A stretch of DNA of 64,000 nt, taken from Enterobacter cloacae subsp. cloacae ATCC 13047 (lineage in GTDB: Bacteria; Pseudomonadota; Gammaproteobacteria; Enterobacterales; Enterobacteriaceae). Shown here piece after piece: positions 48,723 through 60,139 of this stretch. Both the position numbers and the translations under genes were made by a program. The stretch's first letter is position 1. The number at the start of each line of letters is the position of its first letter. The notes below the pieces were generated by a model, which had not been told where the DNA came from, did no database searches, and saw only the letters and a program-made list of their open reading frames with translations. Location: positions 2,418,001 to 2,482,000 of the forward strand of contig NC_014121.1 in assembly GCF_000025565.1 (NCBI RefSeq), read 5' to 3'.

Positions 48723-49794
<1,072 letters not shown>

Positions 49795-49843
49795 TATCTG
49801 GCGCTGTTTTTCGTTTCATCTTTCACGCGCTAGCCTCCTGAAG

Positions 49844-49888
49844 TCAGGTGCTAAAGTAAAAGAAGAAGCGGAAAATAGCAGCATTCAT
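49844..49888 (-). CDS. pheM: PheM leader peptide
   Basis: Fourteen codons, [14 protein letters not shown], five Phe among them, identical in design to the E. coli leader. Translation speed senses Phe-tRNA and controls the downstream terminator. Confidence 0.93.
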
Positions 49889-50037
49889 GCTTGCGTTACC
49901 TTGTGTGGTAAAAACCGTTAAGACCTTATTGAAAAGCCTGCACGGATAAAAGTCAATCTTCTGATAAGGTTATACCCTAAATAATTCGGAACGAACGCAG
50001 CCAACGGAGGTACAGCTTGAAGTATGACGGGTATATG

Positions 50038-50064
50038 AAAAGAGGGAGCCAGGCCCCCTCTCTC
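50038..50064 (-). terminator. Terminator after rplT
   Basis: On the minus strand GAGGGGGCC and GGCTCCCTC arms followed by TTTTC, eight bases beyond the rplT stop. Partial readthrough to pheM is expected from E. coli. Confidence 0.7.
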
Positions 50065-50071
50065 AACTGGC

Positions 50072-50449
<378 letters not shown>

Positions 50450-50478
50450 CTAAGTTAAAAAAGTTAAACGTTAACGAC

Positions 50479-50700
<222 letters not shown>

Positions 50701-50773
50701 TTAAATAAACGAAACATAGGCGAGCAAAACCTATGAGGCCCGAAGGCTCCACAGATTTTGCTGCTTGAAGGCC

Positions 50774-51319
<546 letters not shown>

Positions 51320-53248
51320 TTATTCCTCCAGTTGTTGAAGACTGCGGCTGCGAATCTCTTGTTGCAGCTTCTCAATCACTTCACTTACGTCCAGGCTGCC
51401 CAGGTCTTTACCACGGCGGGTGCGAACGGCAACTTTGCCTGCTTCCACCTCTTTATCACCACAGACCAACATATACGGGACACGACGTAAAGTGTGCTCG
51501 CGGATTTTAAAGCCAATCTTCTCATTTCTCAAGTCTGCTTTTACGCGAATGCCCGCATTTTGTAGTTTCTGCGTCAATTCTTTAACGTAATCCGCCTGAG
51601 AATCGGTAATGTTCATGACCACTACCTGCACCGGCGCAAGCCAGGTTGGGAAGAAGCCCGCGAACTCTTCGGTCAGGATGCCAATGAAGCGCTCCAGAGA
51701 ACCAAGAATAGCACGGTGAATCATTACAGGGACCTGACGCTCGTTGTCTTCGCCAACATAAGAGGCGCTTAAACGCTGAGGCAGGGAGAAGTCCAGCTGT
51801 ACTGTGCCGCACTGCCAAGCTCTGTCGAGACAGTCATACAGGGTAAATTCAATTTTCGGACCGTAGAAGGCGCCCTCACCCAGCTGGTATTCAAACGGAA
51901 TTCCGTTCTCTTCCAGCGCCACGGCGAGATCCGCTTCTGCACGATCCCAGGTCTCATCGCTACCGATACGTTTTTCCGGACGCGTTGAGAGTTTGACCAC
52001 GATCTTCTCGAAGCCAAAGGTACTGTACATATCGTAGACCATACGAATACAGGCGTTAACTTCATCACGTACCTGATCTTCAGTACAGAAGATATGCGCA
52101 TCATCCTGCGTAAAGCCACGAACACGCATCAGACCGTGCAGCGCACCTGATGGCTCGTTACGGTGGCAGCTACCGAATTCTGCCATACGCAGGGGCAGAT
52201 CGCGGTAAGATTTCAGACCCTGGTTAAAGATCTGAACGTGGCCCGGGCAGTTCATTGGCTTGATGCAGTATTCACGGTTCTCAGAAGAGGTGGTGAACAT
52301 CGCATCTTTGTAGTTGTCCCAGTGGCCGGTTTTTTCCCACAGCACACGGTCCATCATGAACGGACCTTTCACTTCCTGATACTGGTACTCTTTCAGCTTG
52401 GAACGCACGAAGGTTTCCAGTTCACGGAAAATAGTCCAGCCGTCGTTATGCCAGAAGACCATACCCGGTGCTTCTTCCTGCATATGGTACAGGTCAAGCT
52501 GTTTACCGATTTTACGGTGGTCACGCTTCGCCGCCTCTTCCAGGCGCTGCAGGTAGGCGTTCAGGGCTTTTTTATCTGCCCACGCGGTACCATAAATACG
52601 CTGCAACATCTTGTTGTTGCTATCGCCACGCCAGTAGGCGCCAGCAATTTTCATCAGTTTGAAGTGATGGCAGAAGCGCATGTTCGGCACGTGCGGCCCG
52701 CGGCACATGTCGATGTATTCCTGGTGATGATACAAGCCAGGCTTGTCATCATGAGCAATGTTCTCATCAAGAATAGAGACTTTATAGCTCTCGCCACGCT
52801 TCACGAAGGTTTCACGCGCTTCGTGCCAGCTGACTTTCTTCTTAATGACGTCATAGTTGGTTTCGGCGAGCTCGTGCATACGTTTCTCGAGCGCGTCGAT
52901 ATCTTCCTGGGTCAGGGTGTGGTCAAGGTCAACGTCGTAGTAGAAGCCGTTGTCGATAACCGGGCCGATCGCCATTTTGGTGTTTGGCCACAGCTGTTTG
53001 ATGGCATGACCTAACAGGTGCGCACAGGAGTGACGAATGATCTCCAGACCTTCTTCATCTTTTGCGGTGATGATAGACAGTTGCGCGTCGTTTTCGATCA
53101 GATCGGATGCATCAACCAGCTCACCGTTCACACGGCCCGCGATGGTCGCTTTCGCGAGTCCAGGACCGATGTCCAGGGCAACATCCATTGGGCTAACGGC
53201 GTGGTCGAAATGGCGTTGGCTGCCATCAGGAAGAGTAATTACAGGCAT
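51320..53248 (-). CDS. thrS: Threonyl-tRNA synthetase
   Basis: 642 residues. TGS domain (1-60), editing domain with [10 protein letters not shown] and zinc ligands, catalytic class II core ([26 protein letters not shown]), anticodon-binding C-terminus. AAGGATATAAA precedes the ATG as in E. coli, where ThrRS binds its own leader to block translation. Confidence 0.96.
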   Translation of the reverse strand: MPVITLPDGSQRHFDHAVSPMDVALDIGPGLAKATIAGRVNGELVDASDLIENDAQLSIITAKDEEGLEIIRHSCAHLLGHAIKQLWPNTKMAIGPVIDNGFYYDVDLDHTLTQEDIDALEKRMHELAETNYDVIKKKVSWHEARETFVKRGESYKVSILDENIAHDDKPGLYHHQEYIDMCRGPHVPNMRFCHHFKLMKIAGAYWRGDSNNKMLQRIYGTAWADKKALNAYLQRLEEAAKRDHRKIGKQLDLYHMQEEAPGMVFWHNDGWTIFRELETFVRSKLKEYQYQEVKGPFMMDRVLWEKTGHWDNYKDAMFTTSSENREYCIKPMNCPGHVQIFNQGLKSYRDLPLRMAEFGSCHRNEPSGALHGLMRVRGFTQDDAHIFCTEDQVRDEVNACIRMVYDMYSTFGFEKIVVKLSTRPEKRIGSDETWDRAEADLAVALEENGIPFEYQLGEGAFYGPKIEFTLYDCLDRAWQCGTVQLDFSLPQRLSASYVGEDNERQVPVMIHRAILGSLERFIGILTEEFAGFFPTWLAPVQVVVMNITDSQADYVKELTQKLQNAGIRVKADLRNEKIGFKIREHTLRRVPYMLVCGDKEVEAGKVAVRTRRGKDLGSLDVSEVIEKLQQEIRSRSLQQLEE

Positions 53249-53554
53249 TTTATATCCTTATTTGCAGTGATGCCCCACACATAAGAGCATATACAAAGAA
53301 AATAATCATAGTTTAACAAGAGATTACGACACCATCTGACCAACAATCGTCAAATTGGCTCGTCATCCTGCACCTGCCAAAATCAGAATAATGCCGGTTT
53401 ACGGCAGGCTTTCTAATGGTAACACTAATGACAGGGCGTATGCACCCTCTGCGACCAGTTTGAACGTATGAGGGCACGATCGCCTGCCAGAGCTCGCAAT
53501 ACCCGATTGTTGAGCTATTCTTGAACAGGTCCTGACACAGCCATGAGGCATCAC
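53249..53554. other. thrS leader and promoter region, no gene seen
   Basis: About 300 bases. The 90 bases next to thrS hold the expected 5' UTR with short stems (GTGGGGCATCAC near 53262-53282). The rest shows no conserved ORF; the arpB pseudogene found here in E. coli is not recognisable. Confidence 0.5.
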
Positions 53555-53647
53555 ATGAATGTATCCAGTAGAACCGTAGTGATATTGAATATACTTTCTG
53601 CTGCCGGTTTAGCGTTGATCCTTGCCGAGAGATTTCATTGGTTCTAG
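53555..53647 (+). CDS. Candidate 30-residue membrane protein
   Basis: ATG at 53555 preceded by GAGG with six-base spacing. Residues begin MNVSSRTVVILNIL and continue through a single hydrophobic helix (to about residue 23) to ERFHWF and stop. The polar start, helix and aromatic end are usual for single-pass small membrane proteins. Lies 85 bases before yniD on the same strand. Too short for certainty; not recognised by name. Confidence 0.55.
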   Translation: MNVSSRTVVILNILSAAGLALILAERFHWF

Positions 53648-53732
53648 CCCAACCGGTGATGTGGCATAACCTTCTGTCCCCGACAGCGCGTATTTTGATA
53701 GACTGAAGGCATCAACAGACAAGGATTAGGTT

Positions 53733-53840
53733 ATGCCAACAAAACGATTTGCCGTCAAACACTGGAAAATGGTGCTGGTCTTAATTGCCATCTGCGGTGC
53801 AATGCTGCTATTGCGTTGGGCGGCGATGATTTGGGGCTAA
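53733..53840 (+). CDS. yniD: YniD small membrane protein
   Basis: 35 residues, as E. coli YniD, with nearly identical sequence: MPTKRF..KHWKMV, a hydrophobic helix, then LLLRWAAMIWG. AAGGA lies seven bases upstream of ATG. Function unknown. Position between thrS and ydiY is conserved. Confidence 0.88.
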   Translation: MPTKRFAVKHWKMVLVLIAICGAMLLLRWAAMIWG

Positions 53841-53886
53841 GCGGGAATTTGACGCAACGGCGTACAGAATAAAACACGTTATCGAT

Positions 53887-53926
53887 ATTCCACCTGTTTT
53901 TCGTCAAGGCGAAATACAGGTGGAAT
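53887..53926. other. Long 17-bp hairpin
   Basis: ATTCCACCTGT then TTTTTCG, six-base loop TCAAGG, CGAAAT then ACAGGTGGAAT: 17 paired positions with one mismatch. Sits between yniD and a convergent small gene; probably a terminator though no T-run follows. Confidence 0.55.
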
Positions 53927-53947
53927 AATGGCGTACACAATTACCTG

Positions 53948-54157
53948 TCAGGACCATTCACCTGCTACCAGTTTATGTACATCAAACGCGTCATTCATTG
54001 ATTGACCGGTAGACGGCGCGCCCGGCGCGATGTTTGACCCGGCTTCAACGTCAGAAGCGCGAGTCATTCCAACCTGACTGGCATCATCTGCAGCGAATAC
54101 ACCAAACGAAAGTGCAGAAAGCACCATAGCTGCAGCAGTATTTTTGATTTTTTTCAT
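53948..54157 (-). CDS. Small secreted protein of unknown function
   Basis: 69 residues from ATG 54157: signal peptide MKKIKNTAAAMVLSALSFGVFA then a 47-residue acidic mature part (ADDASQVGMTRASDVEAGSN, then IAPGAPSTGQSMNDAFDVHK, LVAGEWS). No Cys, no lipobox. Not recognised. An extended frame to 54274 adds 39 residues before the signal peptide and is unlikely. Ribosome site is weak (AGAGAA). Confidence 0.65.
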   Translation of the reverse strand: MKKIKNTAAAMVLSALSFGVFAADDASQVGMTRASDVEAGSNIAPGAPSTGQSMNDAFDVHKLVAGEWS

Positions 54158-54385
54158 ACTATTATTCTCTTTCTGAAGACATGCAATACTTCTCAAGGCA
54201 AATAAATGCCTGTGTATTGAGTATAACGCTGGTTCATCCTTTTGCCTCGCCTGGTTATTATCAATTTGTGTCAAATAAACAGAATGCGGTCTGACCAGGA
54301 TGAATTATGAAGAAATTAAGAAGATTTTTGAGGACCAATTATTTTAAAACGGCGTTTAATATAAAACAGCACAGTTTCTGAAAAT

Positions 54386-54412
54386 AAAAAACGGGCCGAA
54401 ATAATCGGCCCG
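54386..54412 (-). terminator. Terminator of ydiY
   Basis: CGGGCCGA-AATAA-TCGGCCCG with T6 on the minus strand, seven bases after the ydiY stop. Confidence 0.88.
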
Positions 54413-54418
54413 TCTGCA

Positions 54419-55177
54419 TTACATCTTATAGCCCAGTGAAACGGTGGTTCTGCGGTCGGTATGATCCGGCGCAGTCTCTGGAGGCGAAGAGTTCCAGGTC
54501 ACGTTATAGGCCACTTTCAGGCCAAAGTGTTCGTTGATGTCCACATTCAGCGCTGTCTCAGAATTCAGCGTTGTGTCCTCGGCGCCAAACACAGAAACAC
54601 CCTGGGTGAACTTCGTGTTGTCGGTCATCTGCCAGGCGTAGGTACCAGACGCATAGCCGAGCGGTTGCGTTTTGGTATCGCCGTCGGTGAACTCGTCATA
54701 ACGGACACCCGGACCGAATTCGAAGCGGAAGCTATGAACCGGACCGTTCAGGAACTGACGACCATAACCTGCGGTGAACACATCGCGTTGACGATAGCCG
54801 TTGTAGCGGTCAGTCAGCCAGCTTGCCTGGCCAAACAGGTAGTCATAGTCAGTCATGTTGTAACGGCTACGTCCACCTACCGCGTATTTCTCGGAGGAGC
54901 GTTCATCGTTAGCGGAGGTGTTGCTGGCGTTTCCCCACAGAGACCAGGCGGTGGTGTTACCGTACCAGGTCAACGTGCTATCCGCCGTCAGAGAGGAGCT
55001 TTTCGTGTTACCGGATTGCGCCAGGTACCCGGCGTTCAAATTACCTTCAAAAGGTTTTTTCGCCGCGGTGGGATCGTCCATGACAGTAAAAACGGAATCA
55101 TCAGCGGTTGCGCTCATAGCCGCAAACACGCCACCCGCCAGCATCAGTGCAGCGGGCACTGTCTTCAAAAGCTTCAT
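54419..55177 (-). CDS. ydiY: YdiY, outer membrane barrel protein (DUF481 type)
   Basis: 252 residues, as E. coli YdiY. Signal peptide to about residue 25 (FAAMSATA|DD), then repeated amphipathic strands with NLNAGYLAQSGNTKSSSL, GRQFLNGPVHSFRFEFGPG and a terminal aromatic-rich strand TTVSLGYKM. Acid-induced in E. coli, function unknown. Start ATG 55177 has AAGGAG close upstream; the longer frame adds 41 unrelated residues. Confidence 0.9.
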   Translation of the reverse strand: MKLLKTVPAALMLAGGVFAAMSATADDSVFTVMDDPTAAKKPFEGNLNAGYLAQSGNTKSSSLTADSTLTWYGNTTAWSLWGNASNTSANDERSSEKYAVGGRSRYNMTDYDYLFGQASWLTDRYNGYRQRDVFTAGYGRQFLNGPVHSFRFEFGPGVRYDEFTDGDTKTQPLGYASGTYAWQMTDNTKFTQGVSVFGAEDTTLNSETALNVDINEHFGLKVAYNVTWNSSPPETAPDHTDRRTTVSLGYKM

Positions 55178-55472
55178 TTTATTAAGGAGTCCGTACAACA
55201 AAAAAAGAGACCACACGGTCCCGGAAACTTTCTTGAGGATCAATGACAAGGCGTCCAGAGAAAGGTAACAAATTATAAAAAGCCGCAAATAACATAGCAA
55301 TGTTTTCTTATTTCATTTTTTGAATAAGAACGATCCCAAAATGCGTTTTATTTTATATATCGCTTAGCCTTCGCTTTGTCATTATTCATATTGAAAATCA
55401 TACTGTTATTTACATTGCCTTCCTGCCAAATGGTGCCAGACTAAAAGGAACCCACGCTAAAAGGAGGTAATG

Positions 55473-56405
55473 ATGGTTTCTATCTACACTCTGACGCTCT
55501 CCCCTTCCCTCGATTCCGCCACCCTCACGCCGCAGATTTACCCGGAAGGTAAACTTCGCTGCAGTGCCCCGGTGTTTGAGCCCGGCGGCGGGGGGATCAA
55601 CGTGGCACGCGCCATCACCCATCTCGGTGGGAAAGCCACGGCGATATTCCCCGCAGGCGGAGCCACCGGCGAACATCTTGTCTCTCTGCTGGCTGATGAA
55701 CAGGTCGCCGTGGAGACGGTCGAGGCCAAAGACTGGACGCGTCAAAATCTGCACGTGCACGTGGAGTCCAGCGGAGAGCAATATCGCTTTGTGATGCCAG
55801 GCGCCAGACTGAGCGACGACGAGTTCCGTCAGCTTGAAGAGAAAGTGCTGACGATTGAAAGCGGTTCACTGCTGGTCATCAGCGGCAGTCTGCCACCCGG
55901 TGTCAGTACGGAAAAGCTGACGGCGCTCATTCGGGCCGCACAGCAGCGCGGCATCCGCTGTATTGTAGACAGCAGCGGCGAGGCGTTGCAGGCAGCGTTA
56001 GAGCCGGGCAATCTTGAGCTGGTCAAACCAAACCAGAAAGAGCTGAGCGCGCTGGTTAACCGCGAACTCACTCAGCCGGATGATGTGCGCAGCGCGGCCC
56101 AGGAGCTGGTGCGCACGGGTAAAGCGCGGCGCGTGGTGGTCTCTCTTGGCCCGCAGGGGGCGCTGGCCGTGGATGAAACGGGGTCAGTGCAGGTTGTCCC
56201 GCCGCCGATGAAAAGCCAGAGCACAGTAGGCGCAGGCGACAGCATGGTTGGGGCAATGACGCTAAAACTGGCGCAGGGCGCGAAGCTGCTGGAGATGACA
56301 CGCTACGGCGTGGCGGCAGGTAGCGCGGCAACCATCAACCAGGGAACGCGGCTGTGTTCGCTGGCCGATACGCAAAAAATTGTCGATTACCTGTCCCGAA
56401 ATTAA
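55473..56405 (+). CDS. pfkB: 6-phosphofructokinase II
   Basis: 310 residues. PfkB/ribokinase fold: GGGGINVARAI near 40-50 and STVGAGDSMVGAM with catalytic Asp. Minor, ATP-inhibited phosphofructokinase of glycolysis. AGGAGG favours the second of two adjacent ATGs (55473). Confidence 0.94.
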   Translation: MVSIYTLTLSPSLDSATLTPQIYPEGKLRCSAPVFEPGGGGINVARAITHLGGKATAIFPAGGATGEHLVSLLADEQVAVETVEAKDWTRQNLHVHVESSGEQYRFVMPGARLSDDEFRQLEEKVLTIESGSLLVISGSLPPGVSTEKLTALIRAAQQRGIRCIVDSSGEALQAALEPGNLELVKPNQKELSALVNRELTQPDDVRSAAQELVRTGKARRVVVSLGPQGALAVDETGSVQVVPPPMKSQSTVGAGDSMVGAMTLKLAQGAKLLEMTRYGVAAGSAATINQGTRLCSLADTQKIVDYLSRN

Positions 56406-56410
56406 CCCGC

Positions 56411-56435
56411 TTTCCCCTTCGCGCTGAAGGGGAAA
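56411..56435 (+). terminator. Hairpin after pfkB
   Basis: TTTCCCCTTC-GCGCT-GAAGGGGAAA, a 10-bp perfect stem five bases past the pfkB stop; no T-run, so termination is probable but not certain. Confidence 0.55.
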
Positions 56436-56508
56436 TGCAGTGCAAAGTCGCCAAACACACACTATCGACTATGCTAAGAAAACTTTCATGATAACAACGA
56501 GGTGAATT

Positions 56509-56799
56509 ATGAGCAGTGGTGACATCACCCGCTACGTCGTTACCGTCAACATTCATGAAGCATCGCTGACCGAGCTGAATGAGCTTAACAACGCCTTTAC
56601 CCGGGCCAATTTCCTGCTCACGCTGACGGATGAAGAAGGCAATATTCATGATTTAGGCACGCTGGCATTCGGCCTGATAAGCGCCCTCAGCGAAGAGGAG
56701 GTTCGCGCGCTGGCGGAAAGCCTGGCTGAGAGCGTGACAGATAAACCTGCCGAAATTGATGTGGATACCTGGGAAACCTGGCAGAAAAAAGAACAATAA
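56509..56799 (+). CDS. ydiZ: YdiZ, conserved protein of unknown function
   Basis: 96 residues, E. coli length: YVVTVNIHEASLTELNELNN, LTLTDEEGNIHDLGTL and FGLISALSEEEV. Soluble, no signal peptide. GAGGTG lies upstream of ATG 56509. Confidence 0.9.
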   Translation: MSSGDITRYVVTVNIHEASLTELNELNNAFTRANFLLTLTDEEGNIHDLGTLAFGLISALSEEEVRALAESLAESVTDKPAEIDVDTWETWQKKEQ

Positions 56800-56904
56800 G
56801 TGCCCTGCATGAAGGTAAACCGCTCAGGTGTGCGTTAGTTCGTATTTTTTTACCGCAGTTATGCGCTAACTTTATGATCTGGCAGACAACATGGGAGAGA
56901 GATC

Positions 56905-57765
56905 ATGTGGCAGGCTATCAGTCATCTTTTACGTGAACAACTGGGCGAAGGTGAAATTGAACTGCGTAACGAACTGCCAGGCGGAGAGATCCACGCAGCA
57001 TGGCACATACGCTACTCAGGGCGCGATCTCTTCGTAAAATGCGACGAGAGAGAGTTGCTCCCGATTTTCACCGCCGAAGCCGATCAGCTGGAACTGTTGT
57101 CGCGCAGCAAAACGGTCACCGTCCCGGAGGTGCTGGCCGTGGGCAGCGACCGCGACTACAGCTTTCTGGTGATGGAATACCTCCCTGCCCGTCCGCTGGA
57201 TGCCCACAATGCGTTTATTCTGGGACAGCAGATAGCGCGCCTGCATCAATGGAGCGACCAGCCGCAGTTTGGTCTCGACTTTGATAACGATCTCTCCACC
57301 ACACCACAACCGAATGCCTGGCAACGCCGCTGGTCGACCTTTTTTGCCGAGCAGCGTATCGGCTGGCAGCTTGAACTCGCCGCCGAGAAAGGCCTCGAAT
57401 TTGGCAACATTGATGCTATCGTCGAGCATATACAGCAGCGCCTGGCCTCTCATCAGCCTCAGCCTTCTTTGCTGCACGGCGATTTGTGGTCCGATAACTG
57501 CGCGCTGGGCCCCAATGGGCCGTATATATACGATCCGGCCTGCTACTGGGGCGACAGAGAGTGCGACCTCGCCATGCTGCCCCTGCACCCCGAGCAGCCG
57601 CCACAAATTTATGACGGCTATCAGTCAATCTCCCCCTTACCGCAGGGCTTCCTCGACCGTCAGCCGGTGTATCAGCTTTATACCCTGATGAACCGCGCAA
57701 TCCTGTTCGGGGGTGAGCATCTGGTGAACGCACAGCGGGCGCTTGAGCGCGTACTGGCCGCGTGA
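56905..57765 (+). CDS. yniA: Fructosamine kinase family protein YniA
   Basis: 286 residues. Phosphotransferase motif LLHGDLWSDNCALG and metal site YDPACYWGDRECDLAML; LFVKCDERELLP carries the ATP-binding Lys. The family phosphorylates glycated (ketosamine) lysines for repair. GAGAGAG precedes ATG. Confidence 0.92.
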   Translation: MWQAISHLLREQLGEGEIELRNELPGGEIHAAWHIRYSGRDLFVKCDERELLPIFTAEADQLELLSRSKTVTVPEVLAVGSDRDYSFLVMEYLPARPLDAHNAFILGQQIARLHQWSDQPQFGLDFDNDLSTTPQPNAWQRRWSTFFAEQRIGWQLELAAEKGLEFGNIDAIVEHIQQRLASHQPQPSLLHGDLWSDNCALGPNGPYIYDPACYWGDRECDLAMLPLHPEQPPQIYDGYQSISPLPQGFLDRQPVYQLYTLMNRAILFGGEHLVNAQRALERVLAA

Positions 57766-57774
57766 AGGCAGGAC

Positions 57775-57793
57775 GGGTGGCCTCAGGCCACCC
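57775..57793. terminator. Hairpin between convergent yniA and yniB
   Basis: GGGTGGCCT-C-AGGCCACCC, perfect 9-bp arms; no clear T-run on either strand. Confidence 0.5.
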
Positions 57794-57798
57794 TGTGA

Positions 57799-58335
57799 TT
57801 ATAAAAAGCCGAGCAGTGAGAAAAAGAAGTAGCCCGCCACAATAATGATCACCGGCAGGACATAGAGCGGAAAGATTTGCAGGAAGATAGAGTGACGCGG
57901 CACCACGATGCGGGACTCGATCTGCTCACGCGTCATCCCTTCCGGGCCTTTGGCCTGTTCCAGAATCATCTGGTCTTCCACCCCTTCACGTAAAAAACGG
58001 GTCTGACGGCTCATGCGTGCGCCTGACGCCTGTAACGCCATGGCGATAAAAATCAGCGCATAAATCACCCAAAACCCGATATTCAGCTGCTGGTGAAAGT
58101 CCGGCGTGGGCGAGTTGAACCAGAAGATATTCAAAAATGGCGTGTTAAAACGCATCATCTCAATCATGACATGCGCAAAATCAAGCATGACCGCATTGAT
58201 ACCCGGCTGTTTTTCGCTGTGATCGTACATAAACTTGAGCACAGAAATCAGCGTAGAAATAACGGCAGGAATAAAAATCACCCAGCCAGCAACCCGTTTT
58301 AAGACAGCTATGCGTCCAGCTTGTTGATACGTCAT
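57799..58335 (-). CDS. yniB: YniB inner membrane protein
   Basis: 178 residues, about four membrane helices (VAGWVIFIPAVISTLISVL, IGFWVIYALIFIAMALQ, IFPLYVLPVIIIVAGYFFF among them). Function unknown; conserved in place in E. coli. Confidence 0.88.
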   Translation of the reverse strand: MTYQQAGRIAVLKRVAGWVIFIPAVISTLISVLKFMYDHSEKQPGINAVMLDFAHVMIEMMRFNTPFLNIFWFNSPTPDFHQQLNIGFWVIYALIFIAMALQASGARMSRQTRFLREGVEDQMILEQAKGPEGMTREQIESRIVVPRHSIFLQIFPLYVLPVIIIVAGYFFFSLLGFL

Positions 58336-58483
58336 CAGTTCCTCTTCATAAAGACGCGTTATTTGTGGCTAAGTCTACCTCCTGACCGTCATTTTCGCCC
58401 GATCTTTAAAGGCAATATGCTAAATTGCAGATTGTACTTAGCACGTATCGTCTGTCGTACACCCTTAATAAGGAGACGTTGTG

Positions 58484-59155
58484 ATGTCGACACCGCGCCA
58501 AATTCTTGCCGCTATTTTTGACATGGATGGATTACTGATCGATTCCGAACCGCTCTGGGATCGTGCTGAACTGGACGTCATGGCCAGCCTCGGCGTCGAT
58601 ATCAGCCGCCGCCATGAACTTCCGGATACGCTGGGCTTGCGTATCGATATGGTGGTTGACCTGTGGTATGCCCATCAGCCATGGGTGGGCCCGGATCGCG
58701 ATGAGGTCACCGCCCGCATTATCAGCCGCGCCATTGCGCTGGTGGAAGAGTCCAGGCCGCTGCTGCCGGGCGTCCGTGAAGCTGTCGCCTTGTGCAAGGC
58801 GCAGGGGCTGAAGGTGGGACTGGCCTCCGCCTCCCCGCTGCACATGCTGGAAAAAGTGCTCACCATGTTCGAGCTGCGTGACAGTTTCGATGCGCTGGCC
58901 TCTGCGGAAAAGCTCCCCTACAGTAAGCCCCATCCCCAGGTGTATATGGACTGTGCCGCTAAGCTCGGTCTTGATCCGCTAACCTGCGTGGCGCTGGAAG
59001 ATTCTGTTAACGGCATGGTGGCCTCAAAAGCTGCGCGGATGCGTTCCATTGTCGTTCCTGCTGAAGAGGGCCGACACGATCCCCGTTTTGCGCTTGCCGA
59101 CGTGAAGCTAAACTCCCTGGCTGACCTGACGGTGCAACACCTGCGAGGCGAATAA
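58484..59155 (+). CDS. hxpB: Hexitol phosphatase / 2-deoxyglucose-6-phosphatase HxpB (YniC)
   Basis: 223 residues, HAD superfamily: motif I IFDMDGLLIDSEPLWDRAEL with nucleophile Asp, motif II LASASPL, Lys of LPYSKPHPQ and acidic motif VALEDSVNG. Dephosphorylates sugar and hexitol phosphates. ATG 58484 follows AAGGAG by eight bases; a GTG just before it is less likely. Confidence 0.93.
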   Translation: MSTPRQILAAIFDMDGLLIDSEPLWDRAELDVMASLGVDISRRHELPDTLGLRIDMVVDLWYAHQPWVGPDRDEVTARIISRAIALVEESRPLLPGVREAVALCKAQGLKVGLASASPLHMLEKVLTMFELRDSFDALASAEKLPYSKPHPQVYMDCAAKLGLDPLTCVALEDSVNGMVASKAARMRSIVVPAEEGRHDPRFALADVKLNSLADLTVQHLRGE

Positions 59156-59194
59156 ACGCTCTGTTTCAGGCAGCCTCGTGCTGCCTGAAAATAA

Positions 59195-59213
59195 AATAAA
59201 ACACCGTTCCATT
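59195..59213. promoter_or_regulatory. KdgR-type operator upstream of kduD
   Basis: AATAAAACACCGTTCCATT agrees with the KdgR consensus AATRAAAYRNYRTTTYATT at 18 of 19 positions, 72 bases before the kduD ATG. Confidence 0.6.
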
Positions 59214-59284
59214 TCGGTTGCATTTCTCACGCCCGACTCCTATTCTAAGTTTCAGAACGACAATCACCTGCTTCTGAGGCGCGA

Positions 59285-60046
59285 ATGATACTGGATACCT
59301 TTACTCTTTCAGGAAAAGTGGCCATCGTCACCGGATGCGATACCGGTCTGGGGCAAGGCATGGCCATCGCGCTGGCACAGGCGGGCTGCGATATCGTGGG
59401 CGTCAACCGTAAAGCGCCTGAGCAAACAGCGGCCAGCGTGACGGGGCTCGGCAGACGGTTTACGGCCATTCGGGCCGACCTCGGCCAGCAGGCGAGTCTT
59501 CAGGGCGTTGTGGAGCATGCCGTCGCTGAGATGGGGCGCGTCGATATTCTGGTGAATAACGCCGGGACGATTCGCCGGGAAGATGCGCTGGCGTTCACGG
59601 AAAAGGACTGGGATGAGGTGATCGACCTCAATCTGAAATCCGTCTTCTTCCTCTCACAGGCCGTGGCAAAGCAGTTTATCGCCCAGGGTCAGGGTGGGAA
59701 AATCATCAACATCGCCTCAATGCTCTCCTTCCAGGGCGGCATCCGCGTGCCCTCTTATACCGCCTCAAAAAGTGGCGTGCTGGGGATCACCCGTCTGCTG
59801 GCGAACGAGTGGGCGGCGCATGGCATTAACGTCAACGCTATCGCACCGGGTTACATGGCGACCAATAATACGCAGCAGCTGCGTGATGACGAGCAGCGTA
59901 GCCAGGAAATCCTTGACCGCATTCCTGCCGGGCGTTGGGGCGTACCGGAAGATCTGCAGGGCCCGGTGGTGTTTTTGGCCTCCGCCGCCTCAGACTACGT
60001 GAACGGCCATACCCTGGCCGTCGACGGGGGCTGGCTGGCGCGTTGA
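59285..60046 (+). CDS. kduD: 2-dehydro-3-deoxy-D-gluconate 5-dehydrogenase KduD
   Basis: 253 residues, as E. coli KduD. Short-chain dehydrogenase: TGCDTGLGQG, NNAG, catalytic Ser in IASMLSFQGG and YTASKSG. Interconverts 2,5-diketo-3-deoxygluconate and 2-keto-3-deoxygluconate in pectate and glucuronate breakdown. Its usual partner kduI is not adjacent, yet a KdgR-like site remains. Confidence 0.9.
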   Translation: MILDTFTLSGKVAIVTGCDTGLGQGMAIALAQAGCDIVGVNRKAPEQTAASVTGLGRRFTAIRADLGQQASLQGVVEHAVAEMGRVDILVNNAGTIRREDALAFTEKDWDEVIDLNLKSVFFLSQAVAKQFIAQGQGGKIINIASMLSFQGGIRVPSYTASKSGVLGITRLLANEWAAHGINVNAIAPGYMATNNTQQLRDDEQRSQEILDRIPAGRWGVPEDLQGPVVFLASAASDYVNGHTLAVDGGWLAR

Positions 60047-60107
60047 CCCGCTTTGTGACAAAGAGTTACACCGTCACCTCTTTCGCCTACTGTATAAAAA
60101 CCCTATA

Positions 60108-60123
60108 CTGTATGAATTGACAG
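60108..60123. promoter_or_regulatory. LexA box of ydjM
   Basis: CTGTATGAATTGACAG, full CTGT-N8-ACAG match, 17 bases before the ydjM ATG; a poorer partner half (CTGTATAAAAA) begins at 60090. E. coli ydjM is an SOS gene. Confidence 0.85.
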
Positions 60124-60139
60124 TTTCCTGGGTTTTATC

